DNA from: an uncultured Pelagibacteraceae bacterium
Lineage (GTDB): Bacteria > Pseudomonadota > Alphaproteobacteria > Pelagibacterales > Pelagibacteraceae
Length of the DNA: 64,000 nt
Assembly: GCA_902620585.1 (NCBI GenBank)
Contig: CACNJC010000002.1
Location: 45,927 to 109,926 of the forward strand
Direction: 5' to 3'
The notes below the pieces were generated by a model, which worked only from the letters and a program-made list of their open reading frames with translations, had not been told where the DNA came from and did not search any database. Below are positions 8,734-18,766 of this stretch, in pieces. Position 1 is the stretch's first letter. Every line of letters starts with the position of its first letter. The position numbers and the translations under genes are program-made.

Positions 8734-9707
8734 GTACTGAACAATTTATTTCAAAACCAGATATGAAAATTTCTGTAAAACAGACTTTTGGTTTCAATAG
8801 TGAAATGCAGGTAGATGCTTTTTCCAAAAAAAATGAATATGTGCCAAAAATAGATTCAGATTATAAATTTGATAAAGATACCACTCTAGCGATACTTGCT
8901 GGTTTTTCTTTTAATAAAAGAGTTTTAATCCAAGGTTATCATGGAACAGGTAAATCTACGCACATTGAACAGGTTGCAGCAAGATTAAATTGGCCTTGCA
9001 TTAGAGTAAACTTAGATAGCCATGTGAGTAGAATAGATTTGATAGGTAAAGACGCTATTGTTTTAAAAGATGGAAAACAGATAACAGAATTTAAAGAAGG
9101 TATTTTGCCTTGGTCCATTCAAAATCCAGTAGCATTAGTTTTTGATGAGTATGATGCTGGAAGACCTGATGTAATGTTTGTAATTCAAAGAGTATTAGAA
9201 AGTGATGGTAAATTTACTTTGTTAGATAAAAATAAAGTTTTGGAACAGCATGATTTTTCAAGAATTTTTGCAACTACTAACACTGTAGGACTTGGAGACA
9301 CTTCTGGGTTGTATCACGGAACACAACAAATTAACCAAGGTCAGATGGATAGATGGAATATCGTGTCTACTTTAAATTACTTACCTTTTGAAAAAGAATT
9401 AGAAATAATCTTAGCCAAAAACAAAAAACTAAATAATAAAGAAGGTAAAGAAATATTATCTAACATGATAAAAGTTGCAGAACTTACAAGAAAAGGATTT
9501 GTTAATGGTGACATTTCAACTGTTATGAGTCCACGTACTGTGTTGCATTGGGCAGAAAATATGTCAATTTTTAAGGATCAAGGTTATGCCTTCAGAGTAA
9601 CATTTCTTAATAAGTGTGATGAATTAGAAAAAAAAATAATCTCTGAGTACTACCAAAGATGTTTTGGTGAGGATCTTCCAGAGTCCTCTATTAATGTAAG
9701 TTTATAA
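8730..9707 (+). CDS. cobS: CobS-like AAA+ ATPase (cobaltochelatase subunit family)
   Basis: MoxR-type AAA+ ATPase that, in aerobic cobalamin synthesis, forms a ring with CobT and drives cobalt insertion by CobN. Walker A is GYHGTGKST at residues 69-77, Walker B VFDEYD around 138-142, and the sensor-like FATTNTVG follows. The 325-residue length matches CobS. The start overlaps the J-domain gene and cobT follows after 2 bases. No cobN or other cobalamin gene is in the window; SAR11 bacteria are generally described as not making B12 de novo, so the pair may act on another target. Confidence 0.9.
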   Translation: MSTEQFISKPDMKISVKQTFGFNSEMQVDAFSKKNEYVPKIDSDYKFDKDTTLAILAGFSFNKRVLIQGYHGTGKSTHIEQVAARLNWPCIRVNLDSHVSRIDLIGKDAIVLKDGKQITEFKEGILPWSIQNPVALVFDEYDAGRPDVMFVIQRVLESDGKFTLLDKNKVLEQHDFSRIFATTNTVGLGDTSGLYHGTQQINQGQMDRWNIVSTLNYLPFEKELEIILAKNKKLNNKEGKEILSNMIKVAELTRKGFVNGDISTVMSPRTVLHWAENMSIFKDQGYAFRVTFLNKCDELEKKIISEYYQRCFGEDLPESSINVSL

Positions 9708-9709
9708 AA

Positions 9710-11503
9710 GTGGAAAAAAAGACTGAAATTTTGGAAAGTTTTAAAACTGCTATCGGTTCTACAGTTAAATCTTTATCCAACTCCGAAAATGTTGAAGTTT
9801 CATTTGGTAATCAAAATTCTCAATCAAAAGATAATTTGATTAAATTACCAGATATCCAAAATTTAAATGATAAAATTAATTATAATCAAATTAGAGCATT
9901 AGCTGACTCAAAATCACTTAGATTAAGATTTAGCAATGAAAAAACATACAAAACCTATGAGCCTAATGGGAATATCTCAAAAAAATTGTATAAAATAGCG
10001 GAAAAAATAAGGTGTGAAAAACTTGGCTCTGATCAGTTTAAAGGGGTGAAGCAAAATATAGAACAATACTACCAAGATAGAGTAAACACACTAGATCTTA
10101 AAAATAGTGAAGAAAAAATTACAGAGTCTTTTGAAAATTATTTAAGAACTAAGTTTTTTAAATTAAAAAATAGTAAAGAATTAGAAAAAAAGTTTAAGAC
10201 ATTTCAGAAAGATCTTAATGAAAAATTTAAACAAAAAATTAAAGAATTAGATAGTTTAACTCACGATCAAGAACAATTTAATTCTATGATTTCAAATTTA
10301 ATTGCAAATATGAATCTTGATGAAGTTGTTGAGGACAAAGAAAAAAGCCAAGAAAATAAAGAGGAAAAACAGAGCGATCAAAAAAACCAGGAACAGAATA
10401 CAGCTGAAAAAGAGCAAGAACATCAAGAAATGTCTATTGAATCTGGTACTCCAGATTTAGAGAACGAAGCAAAAGAGTCTGATAAAGATGGAGAAGAAAT
10501 TGAAATAGAAGATAAATCTAAAACAGATATTAGAAAAAAAATTAAAAGTAAGCTTGGAGATCTGAAATATAAAGCTTATACCGAGGAATTTGATGAAATA
10601 ATTAAGGCTAAGGATTTAGAAAGTGAAGAAGAGCTTAGTAGATTAAGAAAAAACTTAGACCAACAATTATTACAACTTAAAAATTTTGTTTCAAAACTTG
10701 CAAACAAACTGCAAAGAAAACTTTTAGCAAAACAAAATAGATCTTGGAATTTTGACCTAGAAGAAGGCTTATTAGATAATGCAAAATTACCAAGAATAAT
10801 TATGGATCCATATAATTCACTTTCATTTAAAAAAGAAAAAGATATTGAATTTAAAGATACATTGGTCACAATTTTAATCGATAATTCTGGTTCAATGCGA
10901 GGCAAACCAATTTCCGTTGCTGCTATTTGTGCTGATATACTTGCGAGAACTTTGGAGCGATGTTCCGTGAAAGTTGAAATATTAGGTTTTACCACTAAAC
11001 ATTGGAAAGGTGGCTCATCAAGAGAAAAATGGATGAAAAATGACAAGCCTACTTTTCCTGGAAGATTAAATGATTTAAGACACATAATTTATAAATCTGC
11101 TGATATGCCTTGGAGACAAGAAAAAAATAGTATGGGTTTAATGTTAAAAGAGGGTTTGCTAAAAGAAAATATTGATGGGGAAGCATTAAAATGGGCATAC
11201 AATAAAATGTCTAAAAGAAAAGAAGAGAGAAAAATATTGATGGTAATATCAGATGGAGCGCCAGTTGATGACTCTACGTTGTCTACAAATTCAAGTGATT
11301 ATTTAGAGACAAATTTAAAGAATGTTGTCAAATGGATTGAAGCTAAAACAAATATAGAATTATTAGCTATCGGGATTGGACATGATGTAACAAGATACTA
11401 CAATCAAGCTATCAAAATTACTGATGTACAAGATTTAGGTGATGTAATGATTAATCAGCTTACTGATTTATTTGTTGAAAAAAGAAAAAAAACTATACAC
11501 TAA
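9710..11503 (+). CDS. cobT: CobT-like VWA-domain protein (cobaltochelatase subunit family)
   Basis: Partner of CobS. The 597 residues comprise an N-terminal helical domain (1-200), a highly acidic Glu/Lys/Gln-rich linker (about 205-270), a helical segment, and a C-terminal von Willebrand A domain from about 380 with the MIDAS motif DNSGSMRG (Asp391, Ser393, Ser395). This is the classic CobT layout. The start is GTG at 9710, two bases after cobS. The 3' end overlaps the convergent VUT transporter by 4 bases. As for cobS, the absence of other cobalamin genes nearby leaves the true substrate open. Confidence 0.9.
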   Translation: MEKKTEILESFKTAIGSTVKSLSNSENVEVSFGNQNSQSKDNLIKLPDIQNLNDKINYNQIRALADSKSLRLRFSNEKTYKTYEPNGNISKKLYKIAEKIRCEKLGSDQFKGVKQNIEQYYQDRVNTLDLKNSEEKITESFENYLRTKFFKLKNSKELEKKFKTFQKDLNEKFKQKIKELDSLTHDQEQFNSMISNLIANMNLDEVVEDKEKSQENKEEKQSDQKNQEQNTAEKEQEHQEMSIESGTPDLENEAKESDKDGEEIEIEDKSKTDIRKKIKSKLGDLKYKAYTEEFDEIIKAKDLESEEELSRLRKNLDQQLLQLKNFVSKLANKLQRKLLAKQNRSWNFDLEEGLLDNAKLPRIIMDPYNSLSFKKEKDIEFKDTLVTILIDNSGSMRGKPISVAAICADILARTLERCSVKVEILGFTTKHWKGGSSREKWMKNDKPTFPGRLNDLRHIIYKSADMPWRQEKNSMGLMLKEGLLKENIDGEALKWAYNKMSKRKEERKILMVISDGAPVDDSTLSTNSSDYLETNLKNVVKWIEAKTNIELLAIGIGHDVTRYYNQAIKITDVQDLGDVMINQLTDLFVEKRKKTIH

Positions 11504-12072
11504 TTTACGTTCTTACTTTTCATTTCGGAGAAATCTCTTATTCTCGACAATAATAATCTAAAAGGTATTAACATTGAAAAGGCAATTAATAATTTTACAG
11601 CTAAATCACCAAAAGCTAATGTTATCCAAGGTATGCCAGTCGCATAAAATGCAATTGAAAAAAATAAAAAAGTATCAACTATAGATCCAATAATTGATGA
11701 AGTAAGTGGAGCAACATACCAAGTTTTTTTACGCAATTTATCAAAAATGCTTACATCTAAATTTTGCGCTACAAAAAATGCAATGCCTGAACCAATTGCT
11801 ATTCTTATGGAAATTAAATCTGAAAAATTTGTGGAAATTAATAAAGTTAAGAGAACACCAATAAAAAAACCTATATAAACTATCTTTCTTGCTACAATCT
11901 TTCCATATGCCCGATTTGCTAAATCAGTAATAAAAAAAGTTATTGGGTAACTAAAAGCTCCATATGTTAAAATTTCAGACAAGCCTAAATATTTAATTGG
12001 AAATTGAACTAAGTAGTTAGAAGCCACTACTACAAATCCCATTAATGAGGATAACTTATAGAAAAGAGACAT
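11500..12072 (-). CDS. VUT family membrane protein, probable queuosine-precursor transporter
   Basis: A 190-residue integral membrane protein with about five to six hydrophobic segments. Family marks of the VUT/YhhQ group are the N-terminal [16 protein letters not shown] (conserved Asp-Leu near a Tyr-Gly) and the Asp-containing C-terminal helices. In E. coli YhhQ imports queuosine precursors. No tgt or que gene is nearby, so the substrate is inferred by family only. It starts one base after the rpmB stop and is probably transcribed with it. Confidence 0.8.
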   Translation of the reverse strand: MSLFYKLSSLMGFVVVASNYLVQFPIKYLGLSEILTYGAFSYPITFFITDLANRAYGKIVARKIVYIGFFIGVLLTLLISTNFSDLISIRIAIGSGIAFFVAQNLDVSIFDKLRKKTWYVAPLTSSIIGSIVDTFLFFSIAFYATGIPWITLAFGDLAVKLLIAFSMLIPFRLLLSRIRDFSEMKSKNVN

Positions 12073-12351
12073 TTAGACCTTTAAAGAAATAAATGCTTTA
12101 ATTTTCTTAACTCTGCTTGACAATTTTGAGCTTTTAACTGATAGGAGATATTTATCTAAACCACCTTTGAAATCAACTGTTCTTAATGCTGCGTTTGTTA
12201 CATTTAACTTAATATTCTTTTTCAAAATATCACTTTTAAAAATCACTTTTTTTAAGTTAGGTAAAAATCTTCTCTTAGTCTTGTTTTTAGCATGACTTAC
12301 ATTATTGCCTTTTAAAGGTGATATCCCTGTTAGTTCGCATCTTTTAGACAT
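12073..12351 (-). CDS. rpmB: 50S ribosomal protein L28
   Basis: Large-subunit ribosomal protein, 92 residues, beginning MSKRCELTGISPLKGNNVSHA with the typical HAKNKTKRRFLPNL core. The start is preceded by the Shine-Dalgarno-like AGGAAA. A good promoter sits at the end of pyrD (see separate entry), giving a very short leader. Followed directly by the VUT transporter gene. Confidence 0.97.
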   Translation of the reverse strand: MSKRCELTGISPLKGNNVSHAKNKTKRRFLPNLKKVIFKSDILKKNIKLNVTNAALRTVDFKGGLDKYLLSVKSSKLSSRVKKIKAFISLKV

Positions 12352-12366
12352 AAATTTTCCTAGAGC

Positions 12367-12395
12367 TATATAATTCTAGTTAGATATTTGGTCAA
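12367..12395 (-). promoter_or_regulatory. Sigma70-type promoter for rpmB
   Basis: On the minus strand TTGACC (12395-12390), a 17-base spacer and TATATA (12372-12367). It overlaps the pyrD stop codon and would start transcription about 8-10 bases before the rpmB ATG, consistent with independent expression of this ribosomal gene. Confidence 0.65.
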
Positions 12396-13438
12396 GCATT
12401 AATTCCAACTGCGTCTCTTATGTTTTTTAAATTTTCTTTTTTTAAAATTGCTATTAGTTCCTTTTTTATATCTTTCACTACTCCTGGGCCTTTATAAACC
12501 ATGCCAGTGTATAGTTGAACTGCGTCTGCACCTGCAGTTATTTTTTCAAAAGCACTTTTGCCCGAGTCCACACCCCCAACACCAATAATTTTTATCTTTC
12601 CCTTAGTAAATTTATAAAATTTTTTAATCAAGTCTGTAGAAATATCTTTGAGAGGTTGACCTGATAACCCTCCTTTTTCATCTTTTTTGATGTCAGATAA
12701 ATTTTTCCTATTGCTGTCAGTCGTATTAGAAATAATAATACCTTGAATATTATATTTTTCCATTAACCCAACTATTCTACTTATATCTTCATTACGGATA
12801 TCAGGTGAAAGTTTAACTAAAATTGTTTGATCAATTTTTTTATCTTTTTTAATTCTGTTTAAACCTGTTAATAATTTTTCCATTTCATTTTGATCATGAA
12901 AATCTCTTAATCCCTCAGTATTTGGTGAAGAAATATTAATTGTTATATAGCTCGCATGAGCAGATAATCTCGTCAGACATGTATAATAATCCTCTTCCTT
13001 ATTTTTAGTTTCCTTGTTAGGCCCGATATTTATTCCTAAAATTCCATTTGGTTGATTATTTAAAATCCTTTTAGATACAACTTCAGATCCATGATTATTA
13101 AACCCCAACCTGTTGATTAAAGCTTGATCCTTTTCTAACCTAAAAATTCTTGGCCTAGGATTTCCTAATTGTCTTTTCGGAGTAACAGTTCCAACTTCAA
13201 TGAAACCAAAACCAAATTTAAAAAGAGAATTATACACTTCTGCACTTTTGTCAAAACCTGCAGCTAGCCCTATTGGGTTAGGAAGATTTTTACCAAATAA
13301 ATTTGTCTCTAGTATTTCTTCGTTCTCTATATCAAATAAACTTTTTGGTAAAATATTAGCTTTTAAGGATTTAATCGCTAAATCATGTGCTACCTCGGGA
13401 TCTAAAGAAAATATATAAGGTCTTAAAAGAGAAAACAT
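12392..13438 (-). CDS. pyrD: Dihydroorotate dehydrogenase (quinone), class 2
   Basis: Oxidises dihydroorotate to orotate with electrons passed to quinone; fourth step of pyrimidine synthesis, membrane-associated. The N-terminal helical extension typical of class 2 enzymes is present (MFSLLRPYIFSLDPEVAHDL). Core motifs are NPIGLAAGFDKS, GFIEVGTVTP, NRLGFNNHG, INISSPNTEGLRDF with the catalytic-loop Ser, and the FMN phosphate-site motif IIGVGGVDSG. The length is 348 residues. Its start overlaps the lysS stop by one base. Confidence 0.96.
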   Translation of the reverse strand: MFSLLRPYIFSLDPEVAHDLAIKSLKANILPKSLFDIENEEILETNLFGKNLPNPIGLAAGFDKSAEVYNSLFKFGFGFIEVGTVTPKRQLGNPRPRIFRLEKDQALINRLGFNNHGSEVVSKRILNNQPNGILGINIGPNKETKNKEEDYYTCLTRLSAHASYITINISSPNTEGLRDFHDQNEMEKLLTGLNRIKKDKKIDQTILVKLSPDIRNEDISRIVGLMEKYNIQGIIISNTTDSNRKNLSDIKKDEKGGLSGQPLKDISTDLIKKFYKFTKGKIKIIGVGGVDSGKSAFEKITAGADAVQLYTGMVYKGPGVVKDIKKELIAILKKENLKNIRDAVGINA

Positions 13439-15006
13439 TAATTATTTTTAATTCTATTATTTATTAATTCAATTGTCTCGTTAAGTCCAAAAAAACTTAT
13501 AAAAAAACCCATTCTTGGTCCATTTTCTACTCCAAAAACGACTTCGTAAATAAGTTTAAACCAATCTCTAAGATTTTTTTCATAACCGTTTTCTTTCCCA
13601 ACTGTATATACATATGTTTGAATTTCTTCTGGTTTCAAAGATTTATCAATTTTTTTTAATTTTATGATTAAATTTTCCAGCGCTTTTTTTTCACTTAAAT
13701 TTGGCTTTTTAAATCTTTTATTAGTTTCTATCTTATCTTTAAAATAATTTATTGCGTATTGGGTTAGATCATCAAGAATAGGGTGATCTTTAGGTTTTAT
13801 TTCTTTATGAAATCTATTAATAAACTTCCAAAGGATTTCTTTACTATTGGCATTACTTGATCCAGCAAGATTAAGTAACATTGAGAAAGACATGATTATC
13901 TTTTCACTTGGAGGCTCGCCGTTATGTACATGCCACACAGGATTTAAAATTTTATCTTTTTCTTTTTGAGTAGGAAATTTTTCAATATTTGATAAATATT
14001 CATCTACAGTTTTTGGTACTACTTCAGAATAAAGTTTTTTTGCTCTTTTAGGATTCGGATACATATATAATGATAAGCTTTCAGGTGAAGCGTATCTTAA
14101 CCATTGCTCAATAGATATACCGTTACCTTTAGACTTTGAAATTTTTTCACCTTTTTCATCTAAAAACAGCTCATAAGCAAAACCGTTAGGAGGAGTTTTG
14201 CCTAATGATTTACAAATTTTGTTTGACAATATTGCACTTTCCGTCAAATCTTTACCATACATTTCAAAATCAACATCGAACGTAAACCATCTCATTGCCC
14301 AATCAACTTTCCATTGGAGCTTACAATTTCCATCTAAAACATTTGTTTCGACTTTTTCATTATTATTTTCAAAAACAACTTTTCCCGTTTTCTTATTCAT
14401 TTCTAAAAGTGGCACCTCAAGAACTACTCCAGTTTTTGGGCAAATTGGTAAAAATGGACAATATGTTTTTCTTCTTTCCTCTCTCAATGTTGGTAATATT
14501 ATATCCATTATATCTTCATACTTTTCTAAAACACGCATTAAAGAATTATTGAAAACACCTTTTTTGTAATTTTCCGTAGAACTTTTGAAAATAAATTTAA
14601 AATTAAATCTATTTAAAAACTCTTTCAACATTTCGTTATTATGTTCACCAAAGCTTTTGTATTTTTTAAATGGATCTGGAATATTAGTCAAAGGTTTACC
14701 CAAATTTTCTCTGAGAACTTTATCATTTGGAATATTTTCTGGAATTTTTCTTAATCCATCCATGTCGTCAGAAAAAGTGATTAACTCATGGTCAATTTTT
14801 AAAATATGGTTTAAAGCATTAATCATCATTGTAGTTCTTGCAACTTCTCCAAAAGTACCAATATGTGGTAGTCCACTTGGGCCATATCCAGTTTGAAAAG
14901 TAATCTTGTTTTTCTTATTAATTATTTCTTTTCTGTCTTTTAAAACTTTTCTGATTTCTACAAAAGGCCAGGAAGAAGTTGATTGAATTAAGTTGTTATC
15001 AAGCAT
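13438..15006 (-). CDS. lysS: Lysyl-tRNA synthetase, class I
   Basis: Charges tRNA-Lys. This is the archaeal-type class I LysRS found in most Alphaproteobacteria rather than the class II enzyme. The HIGH-type motif is in GPSGLPHIGTFGE near residue 43 and the KMSKS-type motif in EKISKSKGNGIS near 285. The C-terminal all-helical anticodon-binding region completes the 522 residues. It is transcribed toward pyrD with a one-base overlap and is divergent from trkH. Confidence 0.95.
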   Translation of the reverse strand: MLDNNLIQSTSSWPFVEIRKVLKDRKEIINKKNKITFQTGYGPSGLPHIGTFGEVARTTMMINALNHILKIDHELITFSDDMDGLRKIPENIPNDKVLRENLGKPLTNIPDPFKKYKSFGEHNNEMLKEFLNRFNFKFIFKSSTENYKKGVFNNSLMRVLEKYEDIMDIILPTLREERRKTYCPFLPICPKTGVVLEVPLLEMNKKTGKVVFENNNEKVETNVLDGNCKLQWKVDWAMRWFTFDVDFEMYGKDLTESAILSNKICKSLGKTPPNGFAYELFLDEKGEKISKSKGNGISIEQWLRYASPESLSLYMYPNPKRAKKLYSEVVPKTVDEYLSNIEKFPTQKEKDKILNPVWHVHNGEPPSEKIIMSFSMLLNLAGSSNANSKEILWKFINRFHKEIKPKDHPILDDLTQYAINYFKDKIETNKRFKKPNLSEKKALENLIIKLKKIDKSLKPEEIQTYVYTVGKENGYEKNLRDWFKLIYEVVFGVENGPRMGFFISFFGLNETIELINNRIKNN

Positions 15007-15099
15007 AAGTATGGTTTATTAAATTTTATGTATAAAATACAGATATAATTATAAGATATTAAGTTGAATTTTATATCTATTTAAATAATCTCAAACACT

Positions 15100-16548
15100 A
15101 TGGCTACAAACAAAACTGTTTTTTTCATGATAGGTGTACTTCTTATTGTGCTAGGAATATCCATGATGGCTCCTTATATAATGCAGCTTATATATAACGA
15201 GGGAAGTCATAGTTTTATTGCTTCAGCATTTGTAACAATTTTTATTGGCATACTCTTTGTATTAGCTAACTTAGAAAAAGAATATAAGCTTAATTTAAGA
15301 CAGACTTTTCTTTTTTCAACACTTGCTTGGTCGATGGTCGCAACTTTTGGAAGCCTGCCATTTATTTTATCTCCAAAAGAATTTTCTTTTAGTGAAGCGT
15401 TCTTCGAAAGTATGTCCGGGATTACCACAACAGGAGCAACAATAATTACTAACTTAGATGATAGTCCAAAAAGTATTTTATTATGGAGAGCAATCATGCA
15501 ATGGCTAGGTGGTATAGGAATAATTGTAATGGCAATAACGATTTTACCTTTGTTAAAAGTTGGGGGAATGCAATTATTCAAAATGGAAGGGCCAGATACA
15601 ACCGAGAAGATTTTACCAAGAACTATTGAAGTTGCTGCTATAATTATCTCAACTTATTTTTCTTTAACTATATTATGTGGTTTTTTTTACTGGCTTTTCG
15701 GAATGTCAATATTCGACAGTGTTTCTCATGCAATGACAACAATAGCTACCGGAGGATTTTCAACTCATAATGACTCTATTGGTTTTTTTAAAAACTCAAA
15801 TATTGAAATAATAGCAAGTGTTTTTATAGTTATGGGCAGCATACCATTCATTTCTTACTTAAAATTTGTAAAAGGTAACAAAAAAATTTTTTTTCAAGAT
15901 GTTCAAATTAAAGGTTTTATCTATCTGATATTAATTTCAGTATTAGTGATGATCGTATATTTATTATCAATAAATTATGATAGCAGTATTTTAGATAAAG
16001 TTAGAATAGCTTCTTTTAATGTTATCTCTATTTTATCAGGCACAGGATATGTAACTGATGACTTTGGTCTCTGGGGAAAATTTTCTTTAATCTTTTTTTT
16101 ATTTCTAATGTTCATTGGTGGATGTGCAGGATCGACAGCATGTGGTATTAAAATTTTTAGATTACAAATGCTTTTAATTTTTTTAAAAAATCAAATTAAA
16201 AAGTTATTATATCCAAACAGTATAATAATTAATAAATATAATGATCAAAAGATCTCAGACCCATTTATTAATTCAGTATTAATATTTATTTTTTCTTTTT
16301 TGTTTTTATTTTTCATCATAGCTATGTTGCTGTCTATCTCGGGTCTAGATTTTCTTTCAGCTATATCTGGAGCTGCTAGCGCTATTTCAAACGTTGGACC
16401 AGGCCTAGGAGATATGATAGGTCCAAATGGAAACTATAAAGCAATACCAGATCCATCAAAGTGGATTTTATCGATTGGTATGTTGCTTGGAAGATTAGAA
16501 TTATTTGCGGTATTAGTTTTATTTTTTCCAACATTCTGGAGAAACTAA
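15100..16548 (+). CDS. trkH: Trk/Ktr-type potassium uptake membrane subunit
   Basis: Potassium (or sodium-coupled potassium) translocating subunit with about 10-12 membrane segments in 482 residues. The four pore-loop regions of the TrkH/KtrB fold are visible: SMSGITTTGAT, ATGGFSTH, SGTGYVTDD and SNVGPGLG. The conserved GGCAGSTACGIK segment lies between the third and fourth repeats. The cytoplasmic NAD-binding partner TrkA is not in the window. First gene of a plus-strand run with the AmpG-like and NlpC/P60 genes. Confidence 0.93.
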   Translation: MATNKTVFFMIGVLLIVLGISMMAPYIMQLIYNEGSHSFIASAFVTIFIGILFVLANLEKEYKLNLRQTFLFSTLAWSMVATFGSLPFILSPKEFSFSEAFFESMSGITTTGATIITNLDDSPKSILLWRAIMQWLGGIGIIVMAITILPLLKVGGMQLFKMEGPDTTEKILPRTIEVAAIIISTYFSLTILCGFFYWLFGMSIFDSVSHAMTTIATGGFSTHNDSIGFFKNSNIEIIASVFIVMGSIPFISYLKFVKGNKKIFFQDVQIKGFIYLILISVLVMIVYLLSINYDSSILDKVRIASFNVISILSGTGYVTDDFGLWGKFSLIFFLFLMFIGGCAGSTACGIKIFRLQMLLIFLKNQIKKLLYPNSIIINKYNDQKISDPFINSVLIFIFSFLFLFFIIAMLLSISGLDFLSAISGAASAISNVGPGLGDMIGPNGNYKAIPDPSKWILSIGMLLGRLELFAVLVLFFPTFWRN

Positions 16549-16557
16549 TTAATAATT

Positions 16558-17931
16558 ATGAATATTTATAAGAAACAATCATTATCAGAAACTTTTTCTA
16601 TGTATTTTGATATGAGAATGTTAAAAATTTTATTACTAGGAGCTATAAGTGGTTTTCCTTGGGTAATCATAGGAAGCAGTTTAAGTTTATGGTTAAAAGA
16701 GGATGGTCTAAGTAGAAGTACAATCGGTTGGGCTGGGCTCATTTTTGCAGTTTATGCATTTAATTATCTATGGGCTCCAATAATTGATAGAGTAAGAATA
16801 CCTTGGTTAACTAATAAAGTTGGTCATAGACGAAGTTGGATTGTTATCATGCAAACTATAATTTTGTTAAGTTTAGTTTGTTGGAGTTTTATGAATCCAG
16901 TTGCGAACCTAACATTAGTAATTAGTGTTGGCTTAATAATCGCAATAGCATCTGCTACACAAGACATAACTGTTGATGCTTTAAGAATAGAACAGATTGG
17001 AGAGAATGAAGGTAGTGCTATGCAAGCAGGTGCTGCTATGGCTGTTGTGGGATGGTGGACAGGTTACAAATTAGGTGGAGTAATTGCTCTGAATACAGCA
17101 GAGTTTTTTCAAATATCTGGCATAGAGAATTATTGGCAATTTACTTTTTTAATTTTGGGAATAGTAGTCATAGCCTGCAATATTGGTTTAATGTTTGTAA
17201 GAGAACCACAACCTTTGGATAGAGAAAAAAAACAAACAGAAACAGATAAGATGATTGAAAATAAGTTAGGCTTTTCAAATATAATTACTAAAATTATCGC
17301 ATGGCTCACTGGGACAGTAATTGGCCCAGTACTTAGTTTTTTTAAAAAAAATGGTTTTAGTATTGCATTAGCAATATTGGGATTTGTTTTTCTATTTAAA
17401 ATCGGTGAAGCATTCTTAGGTAGAATGTCAGTTATTTTCTATAAAGAAATAGGTTTCACAAAGGCTGATATTGCGCTTTACTCAAAAGGATTAGGTTGGC
17501 TCACGACTGTGATTTTTACGTTACTTGGAGGGTTATTTGCTATTCGATCTGGAGTAATCAAAGCAATGTTTTTATCGGGGATATTAATGGCTTCAACAAA
17601 TTTACTATTTTCTTTACTAGCATGGTCAGGAAAATCTGAACTACTTTTTGCTATCGCAGTTATTTTTGATGATATGGCTGCAGCTTTCGCAACAGTAGCA
17701 TTTGTCGCTTTTATTTCGCTGCTTGTGGACCGAACTTACACAGCTACTCAATACGCACTTCTTGCTTCAATTGGAACAGCCGGTAGAACTACATTGGCAG
17801 CTTCTTCAGGTGCGTTAGTAGATTGGTTGAATGGTGACTGGGGGATATTTTTTATAATTACGGCAATTATGGTAATACCATCTCTTGTATTTCTTTACAT
17901 GATTAAAGATAGGTTGAAGTTGAATGACTAA
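16558..17931 (+). CDS. AmpG-like major facilitator superfamily permease
   Basis: A 457-residue 12-14-segment transporter related to AmpG, the inner-membrane permease that imports GlcNAc-anhydroMurNAc-peptides for cell-wall recycling. Visible marks are the N-terminal LGAISGFPWVIIGSSLSLW, WAPIIDR and GHRRSWIV (loop 2-3 of MFS proteins), and SATQDITVDALRIE. It overlaps the start of the NlpC/P60 peptidase gene by 8 bases, which supports a muropeptide role; other substrates (PAT family also contains acetyl-CoA transporters) cannot be excluded. Confidence 0.82.
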   Translation: MNIYKKQSLSETFSMYFDMRMLKILLLGAISGFPWVIIGSSLSLWLKEDGLSRSTIGWAGLIFAVYAFNYLWAPIIDRVRIPWLTNKVGHRRSWIVIMQTIILLSLVCWSFMNPVANLTLVISVGLIIAIASATQDITVDALRIEQIGENEGSAMQAGAAMAVVGWWTGYKLGGVIALNTAEFFQISGIENYWQFTFLILGIVVIACNIGLMFVREPQPLDREKKQTETDKMIENKLGFSNIITKIIAWLTGTVIGPVLSFFKKNGFSIALAILGFVFLFKIGEAFLGRMSVIFYKEIGFTKADIALYSKGLGWLTTVIFTLLGGLFAIRSGVIKAMFLSGILMASTNLLFSLLAWSGKSELLFAIAVIFDDMAAAFATVAFVAFISLLVDRTYTATQYALLASIGTAGRTTLAASSGALVDWLNGDWGIFFIITAIMVIPSLVFLYMIKDRLKLND

Positions 17932-18664
17932 ATATTTTACAAATAATTTTTCTATTATCAATCTTTATAAAAAACCATCTACAAAATCTGAAATAGTAAC
18001 ACAAATGATTTTTGGGGATAGGTTTTCAATACTGAAGAAAGCTAAAAAATGGCTTAAAATTAAGATTAAGGAAGATAATTATAAGGGTTATATTCAAAAT
18101 AAAAATTTTTCAAATAATTTAAAACCTACTCATAAGATAAATGTTCTTAAAGCAAAAATTTTCAAGTTTCCAAACAAACAAAAAAAAATAAATGAAATAC
18201 CTTTTGGTTCTAAAATAAAAATTATAGAGGAAAAAGGCCAATTCTTTAAATTTTCAAAAGGATGGATACATAATAAAGATATTAAACATATTTCGTATAA
18301 ACAAAAAAATCCTTTTATAAATATAGGTTTATTTAAAAATATAAAATATAAATGGGGAGGAAAATCTTTTAAAGGAATTGACTGTTCTGCACTTATACAA
18401 GTATTTCTTAATTTTAATAATAGATTTTGTCCAAGAGATGCAATAGATCAAGTTAAGTATTTCAAAAAAAACGTAAAATTAAAAAATATTAAAAGAAATG
18501 ATATTATTTATTGGAAAGGCCATGTTGCTTTGGCTCTTTCTAATAAAAAACTTATTCATGCTTATGGTCCCATGAAAAAAACTGTTATTATGGACATTCA
18601 TCAAACAATAGAAAGAATTGAAAAGACTGCTAAATTAAAAGTTATAGGAATTAAAAGGTTATAA
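17924..18664 (+). CDS. NlpC/P60 family peptidase with SH3-like domains
   Basis: A 246-residue cysteine peptidase. Residues 1-60 and 68-125 look like two bacterial SH3 domains; the NlpC/P60 catalytic domain follows with Cys154 in GIDCSALIQ, His200 in KGHVALAL and His212 in IHAYGP as the likely triad. There is no signal peptide, so it probably acts in the cytoplasm on imported or recycled muropeptides, cutting the gamma-D-Glu/diaminopimelate bond as other SH3-SH3-NlpC/P60 enzymes do. It starts inside the AmpG-like gene (8-base overlap), supporting a shared recycling unit. Confidence 0.88.
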   Translation: MTKYFTNNFSIINLYKKPSTKSEIVTQMIFGDRFSILKKAKKWLKIKIKEDNYKGYIQNKNFSNNLKPTHKINVLKAKIFKFPNKQKKINEIPFGSKIKIIEEKGQFFKFSKGWIHNKDIKHISYKQKNPFINIGLFKNIKYKWGGKSFKGIDCSALIQVFLNFNNRFCPRDAIDQVKYFKKNVKLKNIKRNDIIYWKGHVALALSNKKLIHAYGPMKKTVIMDIHQTIERIEKTAKLKVIGIKRL

Positions 18665-18668
18665 ATGG

Positions 18669-18702
18669 CAAAGGCAGCTTCAGTCTCCCTCCACTGCCCT
18701 TG
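18669..18702 (-). other. GC-rich hairpin, possible structured RNA element
   Basis: On the minus strand a 9-base stem CAAGGGCAG / CTGCCTTTG (one G-U pair) encloses a 16-base purine-rich loop. The surrounding roughly 40 bases are clearly richer in G+C than the flanking intergenic sequence. It sits about 65 bases downstream of tRNA-Ser in the tRNA's orientation. There is no T-tract after it, so it is not a simple terminator; it does not match the SRP, tmRNA or 6S signatures I know. Function unknown. Confidence 0.35.
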
Positions 18703-18766
18703 AGTTCAATTTAAATGATTCGTTGAGCAAACTTAAGACTCTTATTAGTTGTGTGTGGATAATGAT

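Noticed and set aside
10576-11085. Minus-strand 169-residue open frame inside cobT
   Set aside because: It is the antisense shadow of the CobT VWA domain, Ser/Leu-rich with no family signature; long antisense frames arise from the skewed codon use.
14198-14569. Plus-strand open frame inside lysS
   Set aside because: Antisense shadow of class I LysRS; low complexity, Ser/Phe-rich, no start signal.
18669-18702. GC-rich hairpin as SRP (4.5S) RNA next to tRNA-Ser
   Set aside because: tRNA-Ser is often beside the SRP RNA gene, but the conserved domain IV loop with GGAAGCAGC-type sequence is absent on both strands.
18665-18703. 12-codon plus-strand frame after the NlpC/P60 gene
   Set aside because: Too short, no SD, and explained by the hairpin sequence; no supporting signals.
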